36,761 bases of DNA, from positions 1 to 36,761 of the forward strand of contig JACJNV010000267.1 in assembly GCA_014695175.1 (NCBI GenBank), given 5' to 3'. Under the pieces are notes generated by a model, which searched no databases, was not told the origin of the DNA, and saw only the letters and a list, made by a program, of their open reading frames with translations. The first letter of the stretch is position 1, and every line of letters begins with the position of its first letter. The position numbers and the translations under genes were made by a program. The stretch is from Microcoleus sp. FACHB-DQ6 (lineage in GTDB: Bacteria; Cyanobacteriota; Cyanobacteriia; Cyanobacteriales; Microcoleaceae). Of this stretch, positions 1 through 7,130 are shown one piece after another.

Positions 1-651
1 GATGGTCAAATTCGCACTGTAGAGCATTTATTAGCCGCTTTGGCGGGGATGGGAGCGGATAATGCTCGAATAGAGGTTGATGGGCCGGAAGTGCCTCTGC
101 TGGACGGTTCGGCTGTGGTTTGGGTAGAGGCGATCGCCCATACTGGCTTAGTTCCTCAAGAATCGAAGCAAGACCCCACTTCCTCCTTCGTCCTAGAACA
201 GCCAATTTGGGTGCGCCACGGGGATGCTTTTGCAGCGGCTTTACCGTCAGCGGAAACTCGATTTAGTTACGGAATTGATTTTGAGGAACAGGCGATCGGC
301 AATCAATGGTACAGTTGGTCGCCAGAGGCAGAAAGTTTTGCGACGGCGATCGCCCCAGCCCGCACTTTTGGACTTGCTCGCCAAGTTGACCAATTGCGAC
401 AAGCAGGTTTGATCAAAGGTGGTACCCTAGAGAACGCCCTAGTTTGCGATCGATCCGGGTGGCTCAACCCGCCTTTGAGATTTACAAACGAACCGGTGCG
501 CCATAAAATCCTAGACTTAGTAGGCGACCTCAGTCTGCTCGGAACTTGGCCAAAAGCTCACTACTTGGCTTACAAAGCCAGTCACAACCTGCACGTCCAA
601 CTCGCCCAAGCCCTGAAATCGGAAGCTCTAGCTACGCTAGATAAAAGTTAG
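1..651 (+). CDS. lpxC: UDP-3-O-acyl-N-acetylglucosamine deacetylase LpxC, 3' part
   Basis: LpxC is the zinc-dependent deacetylase of the first committed step of lipid A synthesis, acting in the cytoplasm. The reading frame is open from base 1, so the gene starts before the window. In-frame ATGs such as that at 49 are internal. TVEHLLAAL near the left edge carries the first zinc-ligand His. [11 protein letters not shown] at about codons 169-179 carries the His and Asp that complete the metal site in this family. SHNLH further on holds the expected catalytic-region His. [11 protein letters not shown] is also typical of LpxC. The frame ends with TAG at 649-651. fabZ follows after 68 bp on the same strand, the standard cyanobacterial order. 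The truncation is only the window edge. Identification is firm from motifs and context. Confidence 0.95.
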   Translation, partial: DGQIRTVEHLLAALAGMGADNARIEVDGPEVPLLDGSAVVWVEAIAHTGLVPQESKQDPTSSFVLEQPIWVRHGDAFAAALPSAETRFSYGIDFEEQAIGNQWYSWSPEAESFATAIAPARTFGLARQVDQLRQAGLIKGGTLENALVCDRSGWLNPPLRFTNEPVRHKILDLVGDLSLLGTWPKAHYLAYKASHNLHVQLAQALKSEALATLDKS

Positions 652-719
652 GAAAAAACACGTGCTCTGTTAAGATTGCATATTCCTTCTGCCATACTAC
701 ACTCAAAAGTCTTCAAGCA

Positions 720-1241
720 ATGTCCACGCTGACTGAAGTTAACACCCTCAATACTGCGAATTCTGAATCCCTCCCCACTGAAAACGGTGAGGATTCTCCA
801 GCGGTTAAATCTACTTTTACTCTCGAAGAAATTCAGAAATTCTTGCCTCATCGCTATCCTTTTGCACTGGTTGACAGGATTGTTGATTACGTGCCGTCCC
901 AGAAGGCTATAGGAATTAAAAATGTGACTTTCAACGAACCACATTTTCAAGGGCATTTTCCCGGACGGCCAATTATGCCTGGGGTATTAATTGTTGAAGC
1001 TATGGCTCAAGTTGGCGGTATTGTTCTCGCTCAGTTGCCCGACATCAAGCAAGGATTGTGGATGTTTACCGGAATCGATCAAGTGAAGTTCCGTCGTCAG
1101 GTTGTACCGGGCGATCAGTTGCGGATGACTGTAGAATTGCTGTGGGTAAAACGCCGCCGCTTCGCAAAAATGCAGGCTCTGGCTGAAGTAGACGGACAAA
1201 AAGTTTGTGAAGGAGAATTGACGTTTTCGATGGTAGATTAA
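720..1241 (+). CDS. fabZ: 3-hydroxyacyl-[acyl-carrier-protein] dehydratase FabZ
   Basis: FabZ removes water from 3-hydroxyacyl-ACP in type II fatty acid synthesis. It competes with LpxA for 3-hydroxyacyl-ACP, which explains why the two are neighbours. The 173-residue product has a hot-dog fold signature: [12 protein letters not shown] (residues 42-53), then [11 protein letters not shown] with catalytic His79, then VEAMAQVGG with catalytic Glu93. It is about 20 residues longer than many FabZ proteins because of a polar N-terminal extension (residues 1-33). That extension could be partly untranslated if a later start is used, but the ATG at 720 is the first in frame and lies just after the lpxC gap. 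No strong ribosome binding site is visible. The gene is presumably co-transcribed with lpxC. Confidence 0.95.
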   Translation: MSTLTEVNTLNTANSESLPTENGEDSPAVKSTFTLEEIQKFLPHRYPFALVDRIVDYVPSQKAIGIKNVTFNEPHFQGHFPGRPIMPGVLIVEAMAQVGGIVLAQLPDIKQGLWMFTGIDQVKFRRQVVPGDQLRMTVELLWVKRRRFAKMQALAEVDGQKVCEGELTFSMVD

Positions 1242-1461
1242 ATTGGGGAAGTGGTGAGGGCTTGCGGGTAATTGTGACTTGTGAGTTTTGAATTTAAATT
1301 AAAACTGCTAAGTGTTCGTCGGAACGACGCAATCTTAAAATTTCTAAAATTCCCTCTTCCTTCTTCCGTCTTCTGTCAACATCCATCCGTTAAATCCGTT
1401 CAATCCCTTACACTGCACTTAGCCGAACTTCCTTCCCACTTACCAGCCAAAAAATTGACAA

Positions 1462-2256
1462 ATGCTTACTTTGATTCACCCAACTGCTGTGATTCATCCC
1501 GGCGCTGAACTTCACCCGACTGTACAAGTGGGAGCTTATGCTGTAATTGGGGAAAGAGTGAAAATCGGGCCGGATACTAAGATTGGCGCTCATGCAATTA
1601 TCGACGGGCTAACAGAAATAGGCGCTCGCAATCAAATTTTCCCTGGTGCGGCGATTGGTTTGGAACCTCAAGATTTGAAATACGAGGGTTCTCCGACTAG
1701 GGTGAAAATTGGCGACAGCAATCAGATTCGGGAATACGTGACAATTAACCGCGCTACTGGAGCCGGGGAAAGCACGACAATTGGCAATCATAATCTATTG
1801 ATGGCTTATGTTCATGTGGGACACAATTGCGCGATCGCCGATCGAGTAATTATCGCCAATGCTGTAGCCTTAGCCGGACACGTTAAAATCGAGTCTCAAG
1901 CCCGCTTGAGCGGTGTTTTGGGCGTTCATCAGTTTGTCCACATCGGCCGCTTGTCTATGGTGGGGGGCTTGAGCAGAATCGATCGAGACGTACCTCCTTA
2001 TATGCTAGTCGAAGGTAATCCTTCGAGAGTGCGAGCAATCAACAAAGTCGGTCTCCAACGCGCTGGTTTGACAGAAGAAGATTTGCTAGTTTTGAAGAAA
2101 ACTTTTCGTATTTTATACCATTCTGGCTACACTCTCAATCAAGCTTTGGAACAGTTGGATTTGTTACCAGAAAACGCCCACTTGCAGCACCTGCGGAGAT
2201 TTGTGCAGCAGTCTATAACCAAAGGGCGGCGCGGTTTGATTCCTGGCAAAAAGTAA
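1462..2256 (+). CDS. lpxA: acyl-ACP--UDP-N-acetylglucosamine O-acyltransferase LpxA
   Basis: LpxA transfers a 3-hydroxyacyl chain from ACP to UDP-GlcNAc, the first reaction of lipid A synthesis. The 264-residue length is normal for the family. Residues 1-190 are a left-handed beta-helix built of hexapeptide repeats (for example VGAYAVIGERVKIGPDTKIGA). The catalytic-base His is His121 in HVGHNC. VHQFVHIG and DVPPYMLVEGNPSRVR match the conserved end of the helix. Residues from about 200 on form the C-terminal helical region (LTEEDLLVLKKTFRILYHSG), ending GRRGLIPGKK. The gene follows fabZ after 220 bp of gene-free, pyrimidine-rich DNA and is followed by a 190-bp repeat-bearing gap before lpxB, so transcription may be interrupted on either side. 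Confidence 0.96.
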   Translation: MLTLIHPTAVIHPGAELHPTVQVGAYAVIGERVKIGPDTKIGAHAIIDGLTEIGARNQIFPGAAIGLEPQDLKYEGSPTRVKIGDSNQIREYVTINRATGAGESTTIGNHNLLMAYVHVGHNCAIADRVIIANAVALAGHVKIESQARLSGVLGVHQFVHIGRLSMVGGLSRIDRDVPPYMLVEGNPSRVRAINKVGLQRAGLTEEDLLVLKKTFRILYHSGYTLNQALEQLDLLPENAHLQHLRRFVQQSITKGRRGLIPGKK

Positions 2257-2278
2257 ATGAGGTAGAATAAACCTATTG

Positions 2279-2348
2279 TTTGTAGTAAGGACTTTAGTCC
2301 TTATTAGCTAAAAGTCGCGTCAGATAGGACTGCAGTCCTCACTACAAA
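2279..2348. repeat. 70-bp palindromic element between lpxA and lpxB
   Basis: Two 23-nt arms (2279-2301 and 2326-2348) are inverted copies with 20 of 23 positions matching. Each arm contains its own palindrome, AGGACTTTAGTCCT on the left and AGGACTGCAGTCCT on the right. The element can therefore form one long stem or two small hairpins. It has no T-tract, so it is not a standard terminator. Its TTATTAGCTA spacer resembles the spacer of the two-hairpin elements near 7006 and 13053, which suggests a related repeat family. Confidence 0.8.
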
Positions 2349-2365
2349 CCTATGAGCAGTTAGCT

Positions 2366-2427
2366 GTAGGGTGTGTCAGTTTCAAGCCTTGACGCAGCTA
2401 AAAAAGTTTTGCTCCGGGGCACCTTAC
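2366..2427. repeat. 62-bp GTAGGGTG...CACCTTAC inverted repeat, copy 1
   Basis: This element begins GTAGGGTGTGTCAGT and ends GCACCTTAC. It has the same outer ends and exactly the same 62-bp length as copies at 12922-12983 and 16518-16579. The inner part of this copy has diverged most: the TGACGCA half of the right arm sits displaced at 2390. All three copies lie in gaps between genes. Confidence 0.7.
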
Positions 2428-2446
2428 TGATGATATCGAGGATTTT

Positions 2447-3619
2447 ATGAAAATTTTTATCAGCACTGGTGAGGTTTCTGGCGATTTGCAAGGAGCTTTG
2501 TTAGTTGCAGCCTTAAAACGTCACGCTGTCGCCGCTGGTTTTGAGCTAGAAATAACAGGATTGGGCGGTCCTCGTATGGCAGAAGCTGGGGCTACTATTT
2601 TAGGCGATACTGTGGGCATTGGTTCTATGGGTCTGATAGAATCAGTGCCGTATATTTGGCCAACGATCAAAGTTCAGCAAAAAGCTAAACAATATCTCAA
2701 AAACTTCCGCCCCGATGCTGTTGTATTGATTGATTATTTGACTCCAAATCTCGGTATTGGCAGCTATATCCGCCGCTGTTTGCCTGATTTGCCGGTGGTT
2801 TGGTACATCGCACCTCAAGAATGGGTTTGGTCGATTTCTCGTCGCAATACCGATCTGATTGTCAATATTAGCGACCAACTTTTGGCAATTTTCCCCGAAG
2901 AAGCTTGTTATTATCGAAAAAAAGGAGCCCAAGTGAGTTGGGTTGGTCATCCTTTGGTGGATAGAATGCAATCTGCGCCCAGCCGGGAAGTTGCCCGCAA
3001 AACTTTGGGAATTGGGCCGGAACAGGTGTCGATCGCCCTAATTCCCGCTTCCCGACACCAAGAACTCAAGTACCTGATGCCGGTTATATTTGAGGCAGCT
3101 CAAATTATTCAAGCTAAATTGCCAGAAGTTCATTTTTTGATTCCGCTTGCTAACAAAGCTTTCCGCAGCAAAATCGAAAAAGCGATCGAGAATTACGGTT
3201 TGCGGGCTACTTTGTTAGAAAATCAAACTCTGGAAATCTTGGCGGCTGCCGATCTGGCGATCGCTAAATCTGGTACTGTTAATCTGGAGCTAGCTTTGCT
3301 CGACGTTCCGCAAGTTGTCGTCTACCGCGTCAGTCCGATTACGGCGATTATTGCTCGCCACGTCCTGAAATTTTCGATTCCTTTTATGTCTCCGCCCAAT
3401 TTGGTGCAAATGAAGCCGATCGTCCCGGAGTTGCTGCAATACGAGGCGACTGCGGAAAATATAGTGAACCACGCACTGGAATTGCTGCAAAATGCCGATC
3501 GACGCCAGCAAATCAAAGCGGGTTATCGGGAAATGCGCGAAAGTCTCGGAGATGTGGGCGTGTGCGATCGCGCCGCTGCGGAAATAATGAAAAATGTCAA
3601 ATTAAATACAGCTTCTTAA
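2447..3619 (+). CDS. lpxB: lipid-A-disaccharide synthase LpxB
   Basis: LpxB (glycosyltransferase family 19) joins 2,3-diacylglucosamine 1-phosphate to UDP-diacylglucosamine to form the lipid A disaccharide at the inner membrane. The 390-residue product starts MKIFISTGEVSGDLQGA, the family's N-terminal nucleotide-fold motif. It continues with VLIDYLTPN and VVWYIAPQEWVW, then the second Rossmann half with the SRHQELKYLMP and AKSGTVNLELALLDVPQVVVYRVSP motifs. Length is usual. The ATG at 2447 is the only start compatible with the conserved N-terminus. lpxC, fabZ, lpxA and lpxB make a complete cyanobacterial early lipid A cluster, with no lpxD in the window. The TAA stop (3617-3619) lies inside the first copy of a 30-bp direct repeat. 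Confidence 0.96.
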   Translation: MKIFISTGEVSGDLQGALLVAALKRHAVAAGFELEITGLGGPRMAEAGATILGDTVGIGSMGLIESVPYIWPTIKVQQKAKQYLKNFRPDAVVLIDYLTPNLGIGSYIRRCLPDLPVVWYIAPQEWVWSISRRNTDLIVNISDQLLAIFPEEACYYRKKGAQVSWVGHPLVDRMQSAPSREVARKTLGIGPEQVSIALIPASRHQELKYLMPVIFEAAQIIQAKLPEVHFLIPLANKAFRSKIEKAIENYGLRATLLENQTLEILAAADLAIAKSGTVNLELALLDVPQVVVYRVSPITAIIARHVLKFSIPFMSPPNLVQMKPIVPELLQYEATAENIVNHALELLQNADRRQQIKAGYREMRESLGDVGVCDRAAAEIMKNVKLNTAS

Positions 3620-3758
3620 AGCAATTTTGGTATTGAAAGGTTATGTATAAACCCGGTTTCTTTGTAGATGGCTCCTTGACAAACCCAAGATTTCTTATCA
3701 AAAACCCGGTTAATTTCCTTAATTTCTCTTAAAGCAACTTTGTTATTGAAATGTTATG
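3616..3758. repeat. 30-bp imperfect direct repeat bracketing the lpxB-methyltransferase junction
   Basis: Copies at 3616-3645 and 3729-3758 match at 27 of 30 positions, in the same orientation and 113 bp apart. The left copy contains the lpxB stop codon. The right copy ends with the methyltransferase start codon. Between them, AAACCCGGTTTC at 3650 and AAACCCGGTT at about 3700 are copies of a short repeat motif also found at 22948-22992. Confidence 0.85.
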
Positions 3759-5018
3759 CCAAGCAATCGGAAAAAGCGACCGATCGCTGTTGATTTATTT
3801 GCAGGCGCGGGCGGCATGACCCTGGGCTTTGAACAAGCAGGTTTTGATGTACTTGCCTCAGTCGAAATTGACCCAATTCACTGCGCCACACACCAGTTTA
3901 ATTTCCCGCTGTGTTCTATTCTGTGCAAAGATGTCGCACAGCTTACGGGTTCGGAAATTAGGAAAAAATCGGCGATCGGGCGGCGCGAGATAGACGTAGT
4001 AATCAGCGGTTCGCCCTGTCAAGGATTCTCGATGATGGGCAAGCGCGATGTGGACGACCCGCGAAATTCTCTAATTTTTCACTTTAAACGCTTAGTTTTG
4101 GAGCTAAAACCCAAGTTTTTCGTAATGGAAAATGTGCCGGGAATTGCGTCAGGAGAACACAAAGAACTCCTGAATATTTTAATTAGTTCTTTCCTAGAAG
4201 CAGGCTATCAAGTAGAAGAAAACTATCAAGTTCTCAACGCGGTTCACTACGGAGTGCCGCAAGCTCGCAAACGCTTATTTCTGATTGGCTGCAAAAAAGA
4301 TTATGAGCTGCCAAAATACCCTCAGCCAACGACGATACTCCCGAAAGTTAAAATTCCTAAACGCTATAAAAAAGTTAATTTACCTGCTGTCCCGACAGTT
4401 TGGGATGCGATTGGAGATTTGCCGGAAGTGGAAAATTACAGCGAGTTGCTGCACCGAGATTGGGTGATGGCGGAGTACGGAAAGTGCAGCACTTATGCGA
4501 GTATAATGCGCGGAATTGATGGTTTGGATGATGATTATTCCTACGATCGCGAGTACGATCGGCAAATTCTCTCTTGCAGTTTGCGAACTCAACACTCTCT
4601 GGAATGTAGAGAAAGGTTTCATGCTGCTAAACACGGCGAAAAAGAGCCGATCAGCCGTTTTTATAAGCTTCATCCCCAGGGAGTTTGCAACACTCTCAGG
4701 GCTGGAACCGACCGGGCTAGGGGGGCTTATACTTCGCCGAGACCGATTCACCCGAGCACCCCTCGGTGCATTACTGTCAGGGAAGCTGCGCGACTGCATT
4801 CCTATCCTGACTGGTTTAGATTTCACGTTACAAAATGGCACGGTTTTCGCCAAGTCGGAAATTCTGTACCGCCGCTATTGGCGAAAGCTGTAGCAGCGCA
4901 GATTATTAGCGCTTTGGGCGTGACAGCAATTAAGCCGAGTCTCAAACTAACCTGGGGAGATGATTCGTTGCTTAAACTGAATTGGTCGGAAGCAGAACAA
5001 TATTATCTAAAAAGTTAA
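3756..5018 (+). CDS. solitary DNA (cytosine-5-)-methyltransferase
   Basis: This enzyme transfers a methyl group from S-adenosylmethionine to cytosine C5 in a specific DNA sequence. The 420-residue product shows the C5 methyltransferase motifs in order: I, DLFAGAGGMTLGFEQAGF (about 13-30); IV, SGSPCQGFS with the catalytic Cys; VI, FVMENVPG; VIII, VPQARKRLFLIG; then a target-recognition stretch; IX and X, REAARLHSYPDWF and QVGNSVPPLLAKAVA. No restriction endonuclease gene adjoins it, so it looks like an orphan enzyme. Its size and N-terminus resemble the cyanobacterial CGATCG-specific enzymes (Synechocystis Slr0214 and Anabaena DmtC type). Those methylate the core of HIP1, which is abundant here. 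That specificity is my inference. The start is the ATG at 3756 at the end of the 30-bp repeat, without a clear ribosome binding site. Confidence 0.93.
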   Translation: MPSNRKKRPIAVDLFAGAGGMTLGFEQAGFDVLASVEIDPIHCATHQFNFPLCSILCKDVAQLTGSEIRKKSAIGRREIDVVISGSPCQGFSMMGKRDVDDPRNSLIFHFKRLVLELKPKFFVMENVPGIASGEHKELLNILISSFLEAGYQVEENYQVLNAVHYGVPQARKRLFLIGCKKDYELPKYPQPTTILPKVKIPKRYKKVNLPAVPTVWDAIGDLPEVENYSELLHRDWVMAEYGKCSTYASIMRGIDGLDDDYSYDREYDRQILSCSLRTQHSLECRERFHAAKHGEKEPISRFYKLHPQGVCNTLRAGTDRARGAYTSPRPIHPSTPRCITVREAARLHSYPDWFRFHVTKWHGFRQVGNSVPPLLAKAVAAQIISALGVTAIKPSLKLTWGDDSLLKLNWSEAEQYYLKS

Positions 5019-5529
5019 GAGTTAGATTTAATTATCTCTAACGGGGAATTGGTGGGTAGTAATTGGTAATTGGTAATTGGTAATTGGTAATTGGTAAACA
5101 AGTAGTGATTTTTGCCTGTCATCTCCTTATACAAAGCGGGTTACATCAAATCCCATCACTACTTATCCAGGACTACCTTTAATTAAGCGCGGGCTACCGT
5201 CCCCTGTATCAGTGGACACATATCGATGACCCGCAGGAGATGTCCCGGGTAGTTAAACAAACTGGGAATGTATTCCGGCGCGTTGTGCAGTTTTTTTAAG
5301 GTGACAGTGGGGGAACTGCTTCGACTACGCGCCTGCTATCCAAGGCGTAGCGATCGTCCTATACATCAAATAGCAACATCAACATCTAGATACTATTTAA
5401 GATTTTAGATTGTGAAAGTCTCCCGATAAAACATTTTGATAAATTTCGCTGAGTTTTGCAACAATTACGAGTCTTTTGGAATTCTAGAGCTATCGTGTAA
5501 AAAGTGTATTTTCAGGAGACTCAACTAAT
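5019..5529. other. gene-free gap with heptamer tandem repeat
   Basis: No supported gene lies in this 511-bp gap. It holds five perfect TAATTGG units at 5060-5094. The remainder has no recognisable coding frame or RNA. A purine-rich AGGAGA at 5514-5519 is the ribosome binding site of the next gene. Confidence 0.7.
5060..5097. repeat. (TAATTGG)5 heptanucleotide tandem repeat
   Basis: Five perfect 7-bp units followed by TAA. The same heptamer recurs four times at 24437-24464. It belongs to a general class of 7-bp tandem repeats in this window. Confidence 0.95.
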
Positions 5530-5874
5530 ATGGGTTGGTTTAAAAGACTGTTCGGACTCGAAAAGCCTGAAGCCCCGGCTGAACCGATGGCACAAGTAGT
5601 ACAGCAAGCAGCGCAAGCGCAATCCATCGCTCCTGCTAAAGTCGGCCCAGACGGAAATTTTGACGACAGCGGCCTCGCGAAGCGGGTCGCTTTAGCTTTT
5701 GACGGCGATCCAGAAGTTGCTGATATCGAGACTGTTTATGTAGCTCAGCTCAGCAGCACGGTTGTTCTCAAAGGTCAAGTTCCCAGTCAGGAAATTCTCG
5801 ACAAGTTGGTGGCGATCGCCTCTGCTGAAGAAGGCGCTACAGACGTGCAAACCGATCAGGTGACAGTTGGCTAG
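5530..5874 (+). CDS. small BON-domain-like protein
   Basis: The function is not established. The 114-residue product begins MGWFKRLFGLEKPE, then has an Ala/Gln/Pro-rich linker to about residue 40. From about 45 to 114 there is a compact alpha/beta segment (LAKRVALAFDGDPEVADIETVYVAQLSSTVVLKGQVPSQEILDKLVAIASAEEGATDVQTDQVTVG) read here as a BON-like domain: helix, strand, the V-x-L-x-G-x-V-P signature, helix, strand. BON domains are associated with phospholipid or periplasmic binding, but no signal peptide is seen here, so a cytoplasmic or membrane-surface role is likely. AGGAGA lies about 10 bases before the ATG and decides the start. A strong terminator follows at 5935, so it is probably a monocistronic gene. 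Related small proteins are common in cyanobacteria. Confidence 0.85.
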   Translation: MGWFKRLFGLEKPEAPAEPMAQVVQQAAQAQSIAPAKVGPDGNFDDSGLAKRVALAFDGDPEVADIETVYVAQLSSTVVLKGQVPSQEILDKLVAIASAEEGATDVQTDQVTVG

Positions 5875-5934
5875 TTCTCCGGAACCGAAGCAGTTTCGCT
5901 CCGGATGCTGCTCGAATTAGTCAAAAACTCGATT

Positions 5935-5957
5935 AAACCCGCTGCGGCGGGTTTTTT
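5935..5957 (+). terminator. intrinsic terminator after the BON-like gene
   Basis: An 8-bp perfect stem AAACCCGC/GCGGGTTT closes a four-base loop (5943-5946), and the right arm runs directly into TTT. It lies 60 bp after the stop codon. Confidence 0.9.
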
Positions 5958-6020
5958 CTTGCCCTCTGCCCCTCAAAATATTAATTTTTGTAAATTTAAC
6001 CGATTTATCTTAAAAAACAG

Positions 6021-6026
6021 TATAAT
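6021..6026 (+). promoter_or_regulatory. possible -10 element TATAAT
   Basis: A perfect TATAAT stands about 90 bp before the DUF4278 start and after the previous gene's terminator. No convincing -35 hexamer is seen at the right distance. Confidence 0.4.
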
Positions 6027-6115
6027 TGAATACAGAAACTAAAAAAGTTTTAGCAAAGAAAACCCAAGCTGGCCTGACTGCCCTTTTTATCTCCATACAT
6101 ATAAGGATCAAAAAT

Positions 6116-6487
6116 ATGAAACTCACTTATCGCGGCGTCAACTACGAGTACGACATTCCGACAGTCGATATGATCGAAGGCGAAGTAGCGGGCAAATACC
6201 GGGGCCAAGACTGGAACTATCGGTATCCGAGACACATTCCCGGCCCAAATAAATACGGCGGCACAAACTATACTACAAAGCGAGATTCTCAAGGTGGCGA
6301 TCGGGATAGCGCAGCAGTTCGCACCCCAGGGGCGGTTGAATCTTACCCAACTGTTGTGGAAGTGACGCAAGTCCACCAAGCGAATATTTGCAATATTCTC
6401 GATCGTAGAAAGCAAGCAGCCAAAGCCAAGGGCGATGAAACACTGCTGCGCTTGCTAGAAATTGAGTCGAGACAGATGGTCTGTTAG
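6116..6487 (+). CDS. DUF4278 domain protein
   Basis: The product is a 123-residue cyanobacterial protein of unknown function. The start MKLTYRGVNYEYDIPTVDM is the characteristic beginning of DUF4278, a short domain typical of cyanobacterial proteins. Residues 21-70 are rich in Gly, Tyr and Arg (KYRGQDWNYRYPRHIPGPNKYGG). The C-terminal part is helical and charged (QVHQANICNILDRRKQAAKAKGDETLLRLLEIESRQMV). The frame is open 90 bp further upstream, but only to a TTG codon. The ATG at 6116 has AAGGA about eight bases before it and gives the conserved N-terminus, so I use it. The gene sits between two intrinsic terminators and is probably transcribed alone from the TATAAT-containing region. Confidence 0.88.
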   Translation: MKLTYRGVNYEYDIPTVDMIEGEVAGKYRGQDWNYRYPRHIPGPNKYGGTNYTTKRDSQGGDRDSAAVRTPGAVESYPTVVEVTQVHQANICNILDRRKQAAKAKGDETLLRLLEIESRQMVC

Positions 6488-6518
6488 AGAAAAGCTTCAG
6501 AAAACAAAGCGTTTGTCA

Positions 6519-6557
6519 AGAGGGGGGAAATCGAGTTAAGCTCAATTTCCCCCTTTT
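6519..6557 (+). terminator. intrinsic terminator after the DUF4278 gene
   Basis: A G-rich arm (GGGGGAAATCGAG) pairs with CTCAATTTCCCCC at 6541-6553 with one mismatch over a short loop, followed by TTTT. It lies about 35 bp after the stop codon. Confidence 0.9.
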
Positions 6558-6598
6558 GATGCTGTTTGTGCGATCGATTTTGCAGCCTCGAAGCGATA

Positions 6599-6895
6599 TC
6601 AATCGTCGGGATTTTGGGCGATGCGATCTTTTTTAATGCGATCGCCCTTCTCAACACTCTTTCGGGTGCGATGGGTTTTGACGATTAACTCAATGCCCTG
6701 AACTATCATCCCCTGGATAACATCAAGGGCTGGTTTGCCTGAATGCACATCGAGATTGCCCTTGATGCCGATAATGATGGCTTGTGTGACAAATGCGATC
6801 TCTATAACTCGCCCCACAAACTTTTGACGATTGTCTTGATTTTTTTCGCTTTTTGTAATCCGGTTAAACATATTTTGTGTATCTCTGAAGGTCAT
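6599..6895 (-). CDS. possible small hypothetical protein
   Basis: I do not recognise this 98-residue frame and am unsure that it is a gene. The product begins MTFRDTQNMFNRITKSEKN, has a hydrophobic middle (VIEIAFVTQAIIIGIKG and ALDVIQGMIVQGIELIV) and ends highly charged (KSVEKGDRIKKDRIAQNPDD). It could be a small alpha/beta fold. No good ribosome binding site precedes the ATG at 6893-6895. It occupies the otherwise empty stretch between the DUF4278 terminator and the NACHT gene, on the opposite strand from both. A second ATG at residue 9 would give 90 residues. Competing plus-strand frames over the same DNA look less protein-like. Confidence 0.4.
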   Translation of the reverse strand: MTFRDTQNMFNRITKSEKNQDNRQKFVGRVIEIAFVTQAIIIGIKGNLDVHSGKPALDVIQGMIVQGIELIVKTHRTRKSVEKGDRIKKDRIAQNPDD

Positions 6896-7005
6896 GATTC
6901 AGTGATACTGAAGTGTAGAGGTTGAAATTAAGGCAGTTCAGTTCAGATATTAAGTTCCCTGTTCTGATATCTTGCTACGTTCGCCATCAAGTCCGAAATA
7001 TTTTT

Positions 7006-7054
7006 AGTCCACTTAAGTGGACTTTCGCTATTAGCCAGGGGTTTAAAACCCTGG
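7006..7054. repeat. two-hairpin palindromic element upstream of the NACHT gene
   Basis: The first hairpin is a perfect 18-bp palindrome AGTCCACTTAAGTGGACT (7006-7023). The second is a 21-bp near-palindrome GCCAGGGGTTTAAAACCC plus TGGC (7034-7054). They are joined by TTCGCTATTA. The layout matches the two oppositely oriented elements at 13053-13103 and 13135-13183. It ends 76 bp before the NACHT start codon. Confidence 0.85.
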
Positions 7055-7130
7055 CGGGCTTTCGGACTGGCGGGCGATCGGTGCGATCGGTTAATGTATT
7101 GATATCTACAATGGTATTGAGCTACTACCG

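Noticed and set aside
4380..4853. 157-codon minus-strand frame inside the methyltransferase
   Set aside because: It lies fully antisense to motifs VIII-X of a well-supported gene and has no protein-like features.
6026..6115. 30-codon N-terminal extension of the DUF4278 protein
   Set aside because: It starts only at a TTG overlapping the TATAAT, lacks a binding site and is not part of the conserved domain.
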